DNA of 64,000 bases from Campylobacter gracilis (GCF_018374135.1 NZ_JAHAFS010000004.1:74857-138856); one strand, 5' to 3'; positions 17,535 through 26,946 are shown, counted from the first letter of the stretch. Program-made: numbers and translations. Notes: a model not told the origin generated them from the sequence alone.

Positions 17535-17540
17535 TATAAT
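17535..17540 (+). promoter_or_regulatory. -10 box of tyrA in the bamA-tyrA spacer
   Basis: TATAAT 44 bp before the tyrA ATG at 17584, with AAAAGGA at 17572-17578 as ribosome binding site. The same short spacer must also hold the bamA promoter on the other strand; a matching box there is less clear. Confidence 0.5.
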
Positions 17541-17583
17541 ACCACATTAAAATTAAAACTTGCATATATCAAAAAGGAATTTT

Positions 17584-18414
17584 ATGAAGATAGGAATTAT
17601 CGGCCTGGGTCTCATCGGCGGCTCTCTTGGGCTATGTTTAAAAAGCACCAAAATAATTAGCGCCGTCTATGGCTGCGACATCAGCCGCGAAAACGAAAAA
17701 GAAGCGCTACGGCTCGGGCTCGTGCATGAAATTTTAAGCCTAGAGCAGATGAAGCAAATCTGTGACGCGATCTTTCTCGCAATCCCCGTGGAGGCAATTA
17801 TTGAGACATTGCAAAAACTAAGCGACTGCAGAAGCGAGACGACAATCATCGATCTGGGAAGCACTAAATTTAAAATTTTGCAAAACTGCCCGCCGCAAAT
17901 CAGACGAAATTTCATCGCAGCTCACCCGATGGCGGGCACCGAAGATTCCGGCCCGCAAGCGGCGTTTAAAGAGCTTTTAAACGGCGCGGTAGTCGTCATC
18001 TGCGACGATCACGGCGCGGATGAAGTGCATATCAAACGAGCGGTCGAAATTTTTTCGTTCGCGGGGATGAAGATCGTATTTATGGACGCAAAAAGCCACG
18101 ATCACCACGTGGCGCTCATCTCACACCTGCCGCATGCGATCAGCTACTCGCTCGTAAATAGCGTGCTAAAAGAGGAAAATCGCCGCAACATCATAAATTT
18201 AGCCGGCGGTAGCTTTTCGGGCATGAGCCGTATCGCCAAAAGCTCGCCGCAGATGTGGGTCGATATTTTTAAGCAAAACCGCACGAACCTGCTGGGCGCG
18301 ATCGATGCTTTTAAAAACGAGCTTGAAATTTGCGTGCAGATGATTCGTGACGAGCACTGGGATGAGCTTGAGGCGTGGATGTATGAAGCGCGTAAGCTAA
18401 GGGATATTATTTAA
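17584..18414 (+). CDS. tyrA: Prephenate dehydrogenase
   Basis: It oxidatively decarboxylates prephenate to 4-hydroxyphenylpyruvate using NAD+, the tyrosine branch of aromatic synthesis. The 276-aa product begins MKIGIIGLGLIGGSLG, a Rossmann GxGxxG fold. HPMAGTEDSGPQAA (around residue 118) and HDHHVALISHLPHAISY carry the conserved catalytic His and substrate residues. ATG at 17584 is chosen because AAAAGGA lies at 17572-17578 and the family begins here; eight extra upstream codons would precede the ribosome binding site. There is no fused chorismate mutase domain. Confidence 0.93.
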   Translation: MKIGIIGLGLIGGSLGLCLKSTKIISAVYGCDISRENEKEALRLGLVHEILSLEQMKQICDAIFLAIPVEAIIETLQKLSDCRSETTIIDLGSTKFKILQNCPPQIRRNFIAAHPMAGTEDSGPQAAFKELLNGAVVVICDDHGADEVHIKRAVEIFSFAGMKIVFMDAKSHDHHVALISHLPHAISYSLVNSVLKEENRRNIINLAGGSFSGMSRIAKSSPQMWVDIFKQNRTNLLGAIDAFKNELEICVQMIRDEHWDELEAWMYEARKLRDII

Positions 18415-18536
18415 AATTTCAGCGCGGCTAGACTGCGCGACGGGAGCCGCAAGAGCACGCTTTTAAATTCTAAAATTTCGCTTTCAAATAGCCTGCGTAA
18501 ATTTAAATTTTAATACGTGTGAGCCTGGATACGAAC

Positions 18537-19268
18537 TCAAAAATCTATGCATTCTTGCGTAAAAATTTTCTTTGAGGGAAACTCCAGCGCGCAAAGCCTC
18601 GCCTTCTCACCCCAGTGCTTTTTATAAACACAGCCCAGATCGATATTTGCGCTAAATTCCGCAATGACGGGCTTTTTCACCGGCGTGTGCCCGTAGACGT
18701 TAAAAATTCCATCATTCGCGCTATCGTCGCCACGCCCGCTTAGCACGTGAGCTGCGAAGCTTTTCGTACGCTCTGCATCGTGTCTGATCCCCCACGCGCG
18801 ACCCACTGCGGAGTGCAATACGACGAGCGCGCGACCGCTTTCATCACGCAAATCATACTCCAGGTAAATCGGCAGCCGCGAGACAAACCGCAGATGCTCC
18901 TTGCATTGCTTCATGCCTCCGTGACGATAATACGACGCTAGCGTCGCCTTACCGCCGTTATTAAACAGCCAGCTTTCATCCAAGCTAAAAAATGCGTAAG
19001 GGTCGTTTGAGCTAGTAAATTTGCCCGTTTTTGCGCATCTTAGAGCGGTTTTTGCATTGCGTATGAAGCGCCTTTCATGATTGCCCATCACTGCGTCATA
19101 TCCGCGAGTGCGCACTAGCTCCACCACATCCGCACTCGCAGGGCCTCGGTCGATCAGATCGCCCACAAAGCAAATTTTACTATCAAATTTACGCGGCAGC
19201 TGTTCTATTAACGCCAAAAGCGATCTGTAACAGCCATGCACATCGCCTATGATGTAGATATTTTGCAT
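18537..19268 (-). CDS. PPP-type metallophosphoesterase (PrpA/ApaH-like)
   Basis: A 243-aa cytoplasmic phosphoesterase with the complete dinuclear metal signature of the PPP family: GDVHG near residue 8, GDLIDRG near 37 and GNHE near 62, then YGHTPV near residue 190. Family members include bacterial serine/threonine protein phosphatases and diadenosine tetraphosphatases; the sequence does not decide which. AAGGAGAAATT before ATG 19268 is a strong ribosome binding site. It is followed by the unlinked tyrA end and preceded by a small membrane protein gene on the same strand, about 110 bp away. Confidence 0.85.
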   Translation of the reverse strand: MQNIYIIGDVHGCYRSLLALIEQLPRKFDSKICFVGDLIDRGPASADVVELVRTRGYDAVMGNHERRFIRNAKTALRCAKTGKFTSSNDPYAFFSLDESWLFNNGGKATLASYYRHGGMKQCKEHLRFVSRLPIYLEYDLRDESGRALVVLHSAVGRAWGIRHDAERTKSFAAHVLSGRGDDSANDGIFNVYGHTPVKKPVIAEFSANIDLGCVYKKHWGEKARLCALEFPSKKIFTQECIDF

Positions 19269-19380
19269 AATTTCTCCTTAAATTTTAACGCCATCGCCTT
19301 TTAACGCGCGAGCTGTGATTATAGGCGGCAGGCGAGAATTTCGCGGCAAAGCTCTGCGCTAAATTTTAAAATTTCGCGCG

Positions 19381-19818
19381 CTAGGACTTGGACGGATAAA
19401 CCCGCTTTAGGACCTCAGCTACGACGATCATAAAAAGAACGATAAATATTAATGCGCTAAGCAATGAGGAATAAAACGTGGCAAGATGCAAATCTGAAAC
19501 AATCAGCGCCACAATCATCATCCCTAAAAATGGCGATAGTATCCAAACTGCTGCTGTAGGCAAAAATAAATTTACGAAAAAATCCGTGAGCTTACCAAAA
19601 TCCTTTAGCTTTGCGGCAAGCACCGCACAAACCCCGCAAAAAGATATCCACAAAAATAGGAAATATACGCACTTCTGCTGTAGCCATTCTAAGGGATCGT
19701 CATCCCAGACGCTAGACGTGTCAAAAATCCGCCATACCACAAAATCGCCCAAGCTCGAAATATTCATCAAGCAAAAACTCATCGAAAATGCGCAGGCTAT
19801 AATTTTTAAAATAATCAT
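19381..19818 (-). CDS. Small membrane protein downstream of dus, unknown function
   Basis: A 145-aa protein with about four hydrophobic segments (roughly residues 2-18, 50-70, 82-108, 115-138) and a short basic tail. AGGAACTC precedes ATG 19818, and it begins 22 bp after the dus stop, so the two are probably co-transcribed. No known family is recognised. Its composition resembles the small membrane proteins at 2688-4400, but no real similarity is visible. Confidence 0.65.
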   Translation of the reverse strand: MIILKIIACAFSMSFCLMNISSLGDFVVWRIFDTSSVWDDDPLEWLQQKCVYFLFLWISFCGVCAVLAAKLKDFGKLTDFFVNLFLPTAAVWILSPFLGMMIVALIVSDLHLATFYSSLLSALIFIVLFMIVVAEVLKRVYPSKS

Positions 19819-19840
19819 CAGAGTTCCTAAAATTATAAAT

Positions 19841-20767
19841 TTAACTAAAAAATTCCTCGATCAGCCGCGCCATCTCACTCTCGGCGGCGACGTGATTGAT
19901 CTGCTCGCGAAAGCTCGCGGCATTTTCGCGCCCCTTGGAGTATTCGTGCAGATGCTTGCGAAATATCGCTACGCCGCGCACGCCGTAATGGCTTAGCATT
20001 TGAGCGAAATGATAGAGCACGACCTCCCTTTTTAGCGCGTCGCTTGCCTGCTTGCCCGTTTTGATCTCGCGAAATATCCACGGCCTGCCGATGACCGCGC
20101 GACCGATCATCAGCGCGTCTGCGCCGCTAAGGTCTCGCACTGCGGGCGCATTGGAGGAGTTTATGTCGCCGTTTGCGATCACGGGGATTTGCAGCACGCG
20201 TTTAGCTCTTGCGATCGCGCCGTAATCCACCGCCGCGCTGTATCCGCCCGCCCTGGTGCGGCCGTGAATCGCGATAAAATCGGTCCCTGCACTTTGTACA
20301 GCGCGCGCGATATTTTCGATATCCACGGCGCCAAAGCCCAGCCGAACCTTCGCGCTCGTAAATTTTTTATTCGAATACTTTTTGATCGTCTCAACCAGGC
20401 GCGATAGGCGGGGTAGATCGAGCAGCAGCGCCGAGCCAGCACCCTGCTTTACGACTTTGGGAACGGGGCAGCCGCAGTTTAGATCGATGCCGTCGATGCC
20501 GTCAAATTTATTGATGAGCAGAACCGCCTTTTTGACGATCTCCGCATCGCTGCCTGCGATCTGCACGAAAAATGGGGTTTCGGCGGCGTTTTTTTCGAGC
20601 ATCTTTAGCGTCTTTTCGCCCTCGAAAACAAGGGCGTTTGTGCTTATCATCTCGCTTACGGTAGCGTCGCAGCCGAATTTTTTCACTACGCCCCGCAGCG
20701 GCGGATCCGAAAAGCCCGCCAAAGGCGCCAAAAATAGAGGGTTTCTTTTAAAAAAATCTTCCGTCAT
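19841..20767 (-). CDS. dus: tRNA-dihydrouridine synthase (DusB-like)
   Basis: A 308-aa FMN enzyme that reduces specific uridines in the tRNA D-loop. The N-terminal LAPLAGFSDPPLR is the FMN/substrate block, DGIDLNCGCPVPKVVKQGAGSALL (near 95-118) holds the catalytic Cys, and VIANGDINS plus GADALMIGRAVIGRPWIF complete the TIM-barrel FMN site. Gene order dus, membrane protein, DksA-like, rlmH, accD matches what I recall for C. jejuni Cj0123c-Cj0127c, supporting the call. Which uridine is modified is not determined by the sequence. Confidence 0.92.
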   Translation of the reverse strand: MTEDFFKRNPLFLAPLAGFSDPPLRGVVKKFGCDATVSEMISTNALVFEGEKTLKMLEKNAAETPFFVQIAGSDAEIVKKAVLLINKFDGIDGIDLNCGCPVPKVVKQGAGSALLLDLPRLSRLVETIKKYSNKKFTSAKVRLGFGAVDIENIARAVQSAGTDFIAIHGRTRAGGYSAAVDYGAIARAKRVLQIPVIANGDINSSNAPAVRDLSGADALMIGRAVIGRPWIFREIKTGKQASDALKREVVLYHFAQMLSHYGVRGVAIFRKHLHEYSKGRENAASFREQINHVAAESEMARLIEEFFS

Positions 20768-21307
20768 TTTAAATTTCTCATTTTGATTTCGTCCGAATTT
20801 AAACCTTTAAATTTAATACCGCAATGCTTGCAGCGGGTTTTGCCGCGAGCTTTAAAATTTTAAATTTCATAGGCTACGTATTCGCATTTAGGCGCGAATT
20901 TTATTTTTAAGCTTGGCTAATTTGCATGGCGGCAAAACGGCAGCAAAGATGATCGCCACCAAATTTTATTTGCACGGCGAACCTGGCAAGCAGCTTTCAA
21001 AACGCCGCATGAAATTTTAAAATTTCAGCACTTTATTCGGCTAGCAAGTCTTGCGCTTTACGTTTAAATTTTAAATTTCGTAGCATAAATACAAAATCCG
21101 TTTACGCGCGCACTACACAAACAAATCTTTTAAATTTTACCGCTTGTGCGCATTGATCTTTCGATAAATTTTGAAATTTCAAATTTGCGCGAGTTAAAAT
21201 TTTATCCGCACTTTAAAATTTATCGCGCAGGCTGTGTTTGATAGCCGCAAAGAGCGTAAAAGGTGGCTTCCTTTATTTGCACAAAACGAACTCGCAAAAT
21301 TACCGAG
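20768..21307. other. Non-coding spacer upstream of dus
   Basis: About 540 bp with dense AAATTTTAAA and TTTAAAATTT words and short GC-rich islands. No gene, RNA or clear promoter other than AT-rich sequence was seen. Confidence 0.5.
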
Positions 21308-22309
21308 CTAAAATAACAGCGACGCAGGAACATTTTTGCCGTTATCGCGCAAAAATAGCAGAATTTTAAACTTCTCAAACTCGTCGCCGTCGGCAAGGCT
21401 TAGCTGTTCTCTAAACTCGTCGATCATGCCAAGCTCATATAGCGCGTACAGATATGCCTCCGTCGCTTCTTGATTCTCGTTTTTGAGCCGCTCGAAAAAG
21501 GCTTTGTATTGCTCTGGAGCGAGATGATTTTTTAGCTTTTTAGCAAAGCCGATAAAATCCTGCTCGCTAAATTTTTCATTATTTACGAGATCGAAAAGCT
21601 CCTCGCTGCTGATCTCAAAGCTCGCGTCATTCACCGCGCGATCCACTAAAATATTTACCTCAGCTATATCTTTAGGAATTTTATAGGCCTTGATCTTATC
21701 GTAGCTTCCTTTGGCAAGCGCTACGGCATAGGCTTTTTTAGTGATATTTTCGCTATAAACGCCTTTGGTTTTTAAAATTTCATACGCATACGCAGGCTCG
21801 GCGTCGAGGCGATTGAGCTCGTTTTGCAAAAATAGTCCGTTATCTTTAGGAAGTTTATATTTTCGCAGATCCGCAACTTCGCCGTTTTTAACCTTCTCGA
21901 TAACGCCTATAACTTCTTTTAGATCCTCATTTTTGACGTCTATGCCGGTGCTATCGTACCACGGAGATAAAATTTTAGTAAGCTCGCTCGGGTCTTTAAA
22001 ATACTCGGTTTTAAAGTCTTTATTGGTATCAAGACCCAGCAAAACCTCTTTACTCATCGCATCGTATGCACTTAGATCCTTTGCGATCGCCCTTTTTGTG
22101 CGGTAAAACGCGAAGCTGTGAAAAACGATATGAAAAATCGCTAAAATCATATATAAAATTAACGGCAGTACGATCCACACTGCCACAGGAAGCGTAAGAG
22201 TAAAACCGAAAAGCCCTAGCGTATAGCTACTGCTTTGCTGCGTAAAGACCAAAATCGCGACGATTGCGATATAGACGATCGAATATAAAAAGAATTGCTT
22301 GGTTTTCAT
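21308..22309 (-). CDS. Conserved membrane protein (Cj0124c-like), unknown function
   Basis: A 333-aa protein with two N-terminal TM helices (about residues 8-25 and 32-58) and a large, mostly helical, charged cytoplasmic domain with no recognised motif. It begins 2 bp after the DksA-like gene, with AGGAGTTAGCT before its ATG, so it is the last gene of the accD-rlmH-dksA-like unit. From remembered gene order it corresponds to the C. jejuni gene between dus and the DksA-like gene. The cytoplasmic part reads like repeated helical pairs and could be a scaffold; function is not known. Confidence 0.75.
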   Translation of the reverse strand: MKTKQFFLYSIVYIAIVAILVFTQQSSSYTLGLFGFTLTLPVAVWIVLPLILYMILAIFHIVFHSFAFYRTKRAIAKDLSAYDAMSKEVLLGLDTNKDFKTEYFKDPSELTKILSPWYDSTGIDVKNEDLKEVIGVIEKVKNGEVADLRKYKLPKDNGLFLQNELNRLDAEPAYAYEILKTKGVYSENITKKAYAVALAKGSYDKIKAYKIPKDIAEVNILVDRAVNDASFEISSEELFDLVNNEKFSEQDFIGFAKKLKNHLAPEQYKAFFERLKNENQEATEAYLYALYELGMIDEFREQLSLADGDEFEKFKILLFLRDNGKNVPASLLF

Positions 22310-22311
22310 AG

Positions 22312-22668
22312 CTAACTCCTATTTTGCTTTTCCGCCTGTTCCTTGCACGAAATGCACAATCTCGCCTCCGGATTTACCTTAAGGCGCTCTAAGCTTATCT
22401 GCTCACCGCAGCTCTCGCAAAGCCCATAAGTGCCGTTTTCGATGCGCTTAAGCGCGCTTTCGATCTCTAAAAATGCCTTTTGTTGATTAACATTGAGCGA
22501 ATATTCGATGCTTAAATCCGTATTCATACTCGCTACGTCAAAATCATCCGCAGCTTTATTTTCGCGCAATTCCGAAATTTCATTTACAGAGCTATTAATA
22601 TTGGCGATAAGTTGCTCTCTTTTTTCTTCTAAAATTTTCTTGTAAAATTTCAACTCGTTTTTCTTCAT
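22312..22668 (-). CDS. dksA: DksA-like zinc-finger transcription regulator
   Basis: A 118-aa protein with an N-terminal coiled coil (residues 1-40 and 60-75) and a C-terminal four-Cys zinc finger, CESC near 83-86 and CISC near 104-107. It has the DksA/TraR architecture and is thought to bind in the RNA polymerase secondary channel and work with ppGpp. The coiled-coil tip carries ADDFDVAS, keeping two acidic residues as in DksA. The start overlaps the rlmH stop by one base (TAATG), a coupling arrangement. The C. jejuni homolog affects the stringent response; the same role here is inferred. Confidence 0.88.
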   Translation of the reverse strand: MKKNELKFYKKILEEKREQLIANINSSVNEISELRENKAADDFDVASMNTDLSIEYSLNVNQQKAFLEIESALKRIENGTYGLCESCGEQISLERLKVNPEARLCISCKEQAEKQNRS

Positions 22669-23129
22669 TACTTCCCTTTATTTGTGATATGGATGGTTTG
22701 CGTTAATGCACAGAGCGCGAAAATTTGCTCAAAAAGCAAAAGTTTAGCGATTTTGTGCGCTAACGTAAGCCTGCTAAGACTGATTATTTTATCGGCTTTT
22801 GCCTTAAAATTTTCACTAAGCCCATAAGCGCCGCCGATGAAAAACGACACGGCGCTTTTATCCTTTAGCATACTCGCAAATTCCACGCTGTCTAGTGCCT
22901 GCCCGCGCTCATCCAGAGCTACGACGTATCCGCTAAGGCGCGGTAGATAAGCTTCATCGTATGCCCTAAGTGCGAGCTCGCGGGACGCTGCTTGGGCGCG
23001 AGCGATATTAGCGCTAAAAAAGGTCTGCTCTCGCACTTCGGCAAATTTAGCCGCCATTTTTTTATAATCGCTTATTGCGCCTGCGAACTCGTCCGCGCCC
23101 TTTTGGATGGAATTTACCGTTATCTGCAC
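22668..23129 (-). CDS. rlmH: 23S rRNA pseudouridine-1915 N3-methyltransferase RlmH
   Basis: A 153-aa SPOUT-fold methyltransferase that uses AdoMet to methylate pseudouridine 1915 in helix 69 of 23S rRNA. The C-terminal knot FFIGGAYGLSENFKAKADKIISLSRLTLAHKIAKLLLFEQ is the family signature, and LDERGQALDS is also conserved. The start is a GTG that overlaps the accD stop (TAGTG), so translation is coupled. The usual PYHK ending is replaced by IHITNKGK, a small divergence at the C-terminus. Confidence 0.9.
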   Translation of the reverse strand: MQITVNSIQKGADEFAGAISDYKKMAAKFAEVREQTFFSANIARAQAASRELALRAYDEAYLPRLSGYVVALDERGQALDSVEFASMLKDKSAVSFFIGGAYGLSENFKAKADKIISLSRLTLAHKIAKLLLFEQIFALCALTQTIHITNKGK

Positions 23130-24028
23130 TACTCTTCGCTTCCCTCTTCGTGCAACGACTTATCGCTAGTATCATCGATCTGCACAGCGTTTTTGCTAAG
23201 CACGTTGATTATATCGCTTAGATACTGCCTCATCTCAGCTCTAGGCACGATCGCATCAATTAATCCATGCTCGAGCAGAAATTCCGATCTCTGAAAGCCT
23301 TCCGGCAGATCCGCGCCTATGGTTTGCTTGATAACGCGCTGTCCGGCAAAGCCGATAAGAGCACCGGGCTCTGCGATGATAATGTCTCCCAGCCACGCAA
23401 AGGACGCGCTTACGCCGCCCATCGTAGGATCAGTAAGAACGGAGATGAAAGGAATTTTATGCTCGGATAAAATTTTAAGCGCGGCGGAGGTTTTGCTCAT
23501 CTGCATCAGCGAAAAGGTGCTTTCTTGCATCCTAGCACCGCCGCTTGCGCTTACGATGATTAGCGGCTCGTTTTTATCCAGACTGCGTTTTACGGCGCGC
23601 ACGATCTTCTCGCCCTCCACGGAGCCCAGGCTTCCGCCCATGAAGTTAAAATCAAACACCACGAGCTGAATTTTTTGGCGACTTATAGCGCCCTCGCCCG
23701 CGATCACCGCGCTAAACCTGCCCGTTTTTTCCTTGCTCTCGGAGATGCGCTTTTTGTAGGATTTTTTATCGACGAATTTTAGTGGATCGACGGGCTGCAA
23801 ATTTTGATCGTACTCCACGAAAGAGCCTTCGTCGCAGATCAGATCGATGCGAGCCTGCGCGTCAAAACGAAGGTGATAGTTACACTTGGGGCAAACGCTA
23901 TGATTTTGCTCGACCTCTTTGCTATACATCAGCGCGCCGCATCCTGGGCACTTTATCCAGTGCGTAGGAGCTTCGCTCGGCGCAGGCTGCGTCCTACGTA
24001 TTTTTGAAAATAGATCTCCAAAATTCAT
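23129..24028 (-). CDS. accD: Acetyl-CoA carboxylase carboxyltransferase beta subunit
   Basis: AccD, with AccA, transfers CO2 from carboxybiotin to acetyl-CoA to make malonyl-CoA for fatty acid synthesis. The 299-aa protein starts with a C4 zinc ribbon (CPGC near 29-32, CPKC near 51-54) and continues with the crotonase-like core: GGSLGSVEGEKI, SASGGARMQES and LTDPTMGGVSASFAWLGD (oxyanion-hole region). Length and all motifs are normal. It heads the accD-rlmH-dksA-like-membrane protein run on the minus strand. Confidence 0.96.
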   Translation of the reverse strand: MNFGDLFSKIRRTQPAPSEAPTHWIKCPGCGALMYSKEVEQNHSVCPKCNYHLRFDAQARIDLICDEGSFVEYDQNLQPVDPLKFVDKKSYKKRISESKEKTGRFSAVIAGEGAISRQKIQLVVFDFNFMGGSLGSVEGEKIVRAVKRSLDKNEPLIIVSASGGARMQESTFSLMQMSKTSAALKILSEHKIPFISVLTDPTMGGVSASFAWLGDIIIAEPGALIGFAGQRVIKQTIGADLPEGFQRSEFLLEHGLIDAIVPRAEMRQYLSDIINVLSKNAVQIDDTSDKSLHEEGSEE

Positions 24029-24121
24029 ATGATTTCCTTTAAATTCTATGAAATGAAACTTCTGATTATAACCTAAAATTCTTTATTTAAATTTATATGT
24101 GAATTTCGCTAAAATAGGAAA

Positions 24122-24736
24122 ATGCAAGGATTTATATTAAAAACGACCAAGGTTAGGGATGAGGACTGCATCGTAGACGTGCTAAGCGAAAGTGCGCTCG
24201 TGCGTGCGTACCGCTTTTACGGCGCGCGCCACTCAAACATCATCCAGGGCTATAAAATCGACTTCGAACTCTCGCAAAATCAAAACTTCCTGCCGCGTCT
24301 TAGCGGAGTAATGCATCTAGGATACGCGTGGCTCGGAAACCGCGAGAAGCTCTTGTTTTGGCAGCAGTTCATGCGGCTTTTACACGCGCATCTAAAAGAC
24401 GCCGAGCATCTGGATAAATTCTATTACGAGCTGCTAAGCCGGGCTTCTGTGCGCTTCGGCAAACAAAATCCGCGTCGCATAATCGTAGAAAGCTACGCCG
24501 AAATTTTAAAATTTGAGGGGCGATTGCACGACGAGCCATATTGTTTTTTATGCGACGAAGAAATTTCGGAAGATATCACGCTATGCCGCGGCTTTTTGCC
24601 CGCGCACGAGCATTGTGCGCAAAGAGCGGGCTTCGCGCAGGATGAAATTTTAGAATTTTTACGAAGTAAAAAGACGCTAAATTTAAACGACGAAACTGTC
24701 GAGAGGCTCTACGACATAACGCTTGAGGGGCTTTGA
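24122..24736 (+). CDS. recO: DNA repair protein RecO
   Basis: A 204-aa protein that loads RecA on SSB-coated single-stranded DNA with RecR. It opens with the OB-fold segment MQGFILKTTKVRDEDCIVDVLSE, and the C-terminal part has CFLCDEE and CRGFLPAHEHC, a zinc-finger-like Cys arrangement of the family. It is short (E. coli 242 aa), as in other epsilonproteobacteria. AGGAAA before the ATG at 24122 fits. It is divergent from accD with about 93 bp between. Confidence 0.85.
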   Translation: MQGFILKTTKVRDEDCIVDVLSESALVRAYRFYGARHSNIIQGYKIDFELSQNQNFLPRLSGVMHLGYAWLGNREKLLFWQQFMRLLHAHLKDAEHLDKFYYELLSRASVRFGKQNPRRIIVESYAEILKFEGRLHDEPYCFLCDEEISEDITLCRGFLPAHEHCAQRAGFAQDEILEFLRSKKTLNLNDETVERLYDITLEGL

Positions 24737-24905
24737 TCTGCAACGCACTTTATGAAGACGTGAAATTTCAAAACTCAAGCTAAATTTTAAAATTTCGTAG
24801 AATTTCAAAATTTTATGAAGGGATGGCTTTGCGCTTTATTTGCTTTGCTAACACAAAGCCGAATAATCCCGCATTGCGCGTAGTTTGCATTAAATTTTAA
24901 CTAAA

Positions 24906-25472
24906 CTAGCTAAAAAGCTTTTTCATCGCCTTAAAAAACATTGCGGTGAGCGGATTTGATTTGCCTGAGACCTTTGCGATCCAGCTCTCGTAGGTCTCGC
25001 CTTTGCTTTTTAGAAAGTCCACGAGCGCCTTTTGGCTAGCCTGCATACCGCCGTTTCTTTCAGCATCCAGTAGCGCCCTATAAATAGGCTCTATAGTTTC
25101 GATCGCAGATCTTGGCGGAGCCTTGCGAAATGCCGTGTATTCGGTGATCTGCCCTGTCACAGGATCTTTTTTAGAAGTAAATTCCGTAATGACCCAATAA
25201 AAGCGCCCATCTTTGGCTAAATTTTTTACCACGGCGGTAAAATCCTTGCCTTGTTGTATCGTATCCCACATAAGCTTAAACGCTATTCGCGGCATATCCG
25301 GATGTCGTATGATGTTATGCGGCTGCCCCAAAAGCTCAAGCTCGCTATAGCCGCAAATCATACAAAAATACGGATTTGCAAACGTGATAATGCCCTTCGG
25401 ATCGGTTTTGGAAACGATATAGCGCTTCTCATCGAGTTTAATTTCCTGATTAATCGGAGTCGGTCTTTGCAT
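24906..25472 (-). CDS. PAS-domain energy-taxis protein (CetB/Aer-like)
   Basis: A 188-aa cytoplasmic protein whose first 120 residues form a PAS domain: TDPKGIITFANPYFCMICGYSELELLGQPHNIIRHPDMP, the Aer-type PAS with its FAD-binding region, then GRFYWVITEFTSKKD. No TM segment, HAMP or MCP signalling domain is present. In Campylobacter, CetB-type proteins of this size bind FAD and work with a separate membrane signaller in energy taxis. That signaller is not in the window. The C-terminal 65 residues are helical. FAD binding is inferred from the family. Confidence 0.82.
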   Translation of the reverse strand: MQRPTPINQEIKLDEKRYIVSKTDPKGIITFANPYFCMICGYSELELLGQPHNIIRHPDMPRIAFKLMWDTIQQGKDFTAVVKNLAKDGRFYWVITEFTSKKDPVTGQITEYTAFRKAPPRSAIETIEPIYRALLDAERNGGMQASQKALVDFLKSKGETYESWIAKVSGKSNPLTAMFFKAMKKLFS

Positions 25473-25593
25473 TTTTAATCCTTTGCTTAAAAATTTATTG
25501 CAGAGTATATAAAATTTTTCTTTTCAGAAATATTAAATTTTCGTTAAATTTTTATAAATGTTAAATCTTTAAGTGAATTTTTAAAATTTAATG

Positions 25594-25599
25594 TATAAT
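25594..25599 (+). promoter_or_regulatory. -10 box of the MFS exporter gene at 25629
   Basis: TATAAT 30 bp before the TTG start, with AAAAGG at 25616-25621 as the ribosome binding site. Confidence 0.55.
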
Positions 25600-25628
25600 C
25601 TCAAATCAAAATTTCAAAAGGCAGTGCG

Positions 25629-26861
25629 TTGAAAAATCCCTTCCTATCGCTTAAATACTCAAATTTTAGAATTTATTGGATCGGGATGAACCTCTCACTG
25701 ATCGGTTCTTGGATGCAAAGCGTCGCGCTGCCGTGGCTAGTGCTAAGCATCACCGCAGACGCTTTTAAGGTCAGCCTCGTAGCTGCGGCGAGGTTCTTGC
25801 CCGCACTACTTTTCACGCCGTTTTCCGGTGTACTGCTCGATAAGTTTAATCGCAAAAAGATCCTTCTGCTTGCTCAAATAGGCATGGCGGTGACTGCCTC
25901 AATTTTCGCAATTATGAGCTTTTGCGAGCTATATTCTTTCGGCAAAATTTTATTTTGCGCTTTTGCAAGCGGCATCTTTACCAGCATGGATGCCCCGAGC
26001 CGTCAGTCGATGGTAAAAGACCTCATCGACTCGCCCCGCGATCTAGCCAACGCCATAGCATTAAATTCTATGTCCTTTAACGTCGCTCGTATCGCAGGAC
26101 CCGCACTTGCGGGGATCGTGATGGCGCTGTGGGGCGTGGGCTTTTGCTTTTTATTCAATGCACTTAGCTTTTTAGGCATCATCGTTTCGCTGTTTTTCAT
26201 AAAAATTCCGCCATCCGCTACTACACTATCTAGCAGAAGCGGAGGCGTTTTTGCCTCGATCGGTGCTGGAATTTCGTATGTCTTGCACAAAAAAATTCTA
26301 AGCGAGCTAATGATAATAGTACTTATCGTAGCGACGCTGGTGCCAAATTACAACGTAACAATCTCGGCACTTGTTAAGCTTAGCCTCGGCGCGGATGAGA
26401 GAAGCTTTGGATATTTGATGTCGGCTCTAGGCGTGGGGGCCTTTTGCGGCGCGCTTTTCGTAGCGGTTTTTGATAAACTTGGCATCCGCAAAATAAGATC
26501 GTGCGCGATCGCTATGGGGATGAGCTTAGCTCTTACTGGGGCTGCGAATTCCTTCGTATGGGCTGCGGTAGGGCTTGCCGTAACTGGATTTCTTTTCGTA
26601 ATCACAAACTCCAGCATCAATTCCACCGTGCAGATGCACGTAAGCAACGAATTCCGCGGACGCGTGCTTAGCTTATACGCGCTCTTTTTAATAGGTAGTA
26701 CGCCATTTGGAGCGCTCATATCAGGCTTTTTTACCGAGTTATTAGGCGCTCGCGTAGCCCTTGCAATCTGCGGCGCAATTAGCATTTTGCTACTGCTGGC
26801 GCTATTTTACGGCTTTAAAATACGGTGCAGGATGCATTTTATCTTTCGAGATGAAGTCTAA
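25629..26861 (+). CDS. MFS transporter, EntS-like exporter family
   Basis: A 410-aa inner-membrane protein with about twelve TM helices. The opening FRIYWIGMNLSLIGSWMQSVALPWLVL and the loop GVLLDKFNRKKILLL (the motif A region) are characteristic of the MFS_3/EntS-type exporters, as is MDAPSRQSMVKDL after TM4. The start is TTG at 25629, seven bases after AAAAGG, and the product then begins at the position usual for the family. Substrates of this family include siderophores, drugs and macrolides; none can be assigned here. It lies 85 bp upstream of psrA but has its own promoter. Confidence 0.87.
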   Translation: MKNPFLSLKYSNFRIYWIGMNLSLIGSWMQSVALPWLVLSITADAFKVSLVAAARFLPALLFTPFSGVLLDKFNRKKILLLAQIGMAVTASIFAIMSFCELYSFGKILFCAFASGIFTSMDAPSRQSMVKDLIDSPRDLANAIALNSMSFNVARIAGPALAGIVMALWGVGFCFLFNALSFLGIIVSLFFIKIPPSATTLSSRSGGVFASIGAGISYVLHKKILSELMIIVLIVATLVPNYNVTISALVKLSLGADERSFGYLMSALGVGAFCGALFVAVFDKLGIRKIRSCAIAMGMSLALTGAANSFVWAAVGLAVTGFLFVITNSSINSTVQMHVSNEFRGRVLSLYALFLIGSTPFGALISGFFTELLGARVALAICGAISILLLLALFYGFKIRCRMHFIFRDEV

Positions 26862-26946
26862 GCCAAAAGCTGCATTATCAAAATTAACCTTATTTTTACG
26901 ATGAAGCCTTAGAATTCCTACCGAAATTTAAAGGTAAGGAGTTTTT

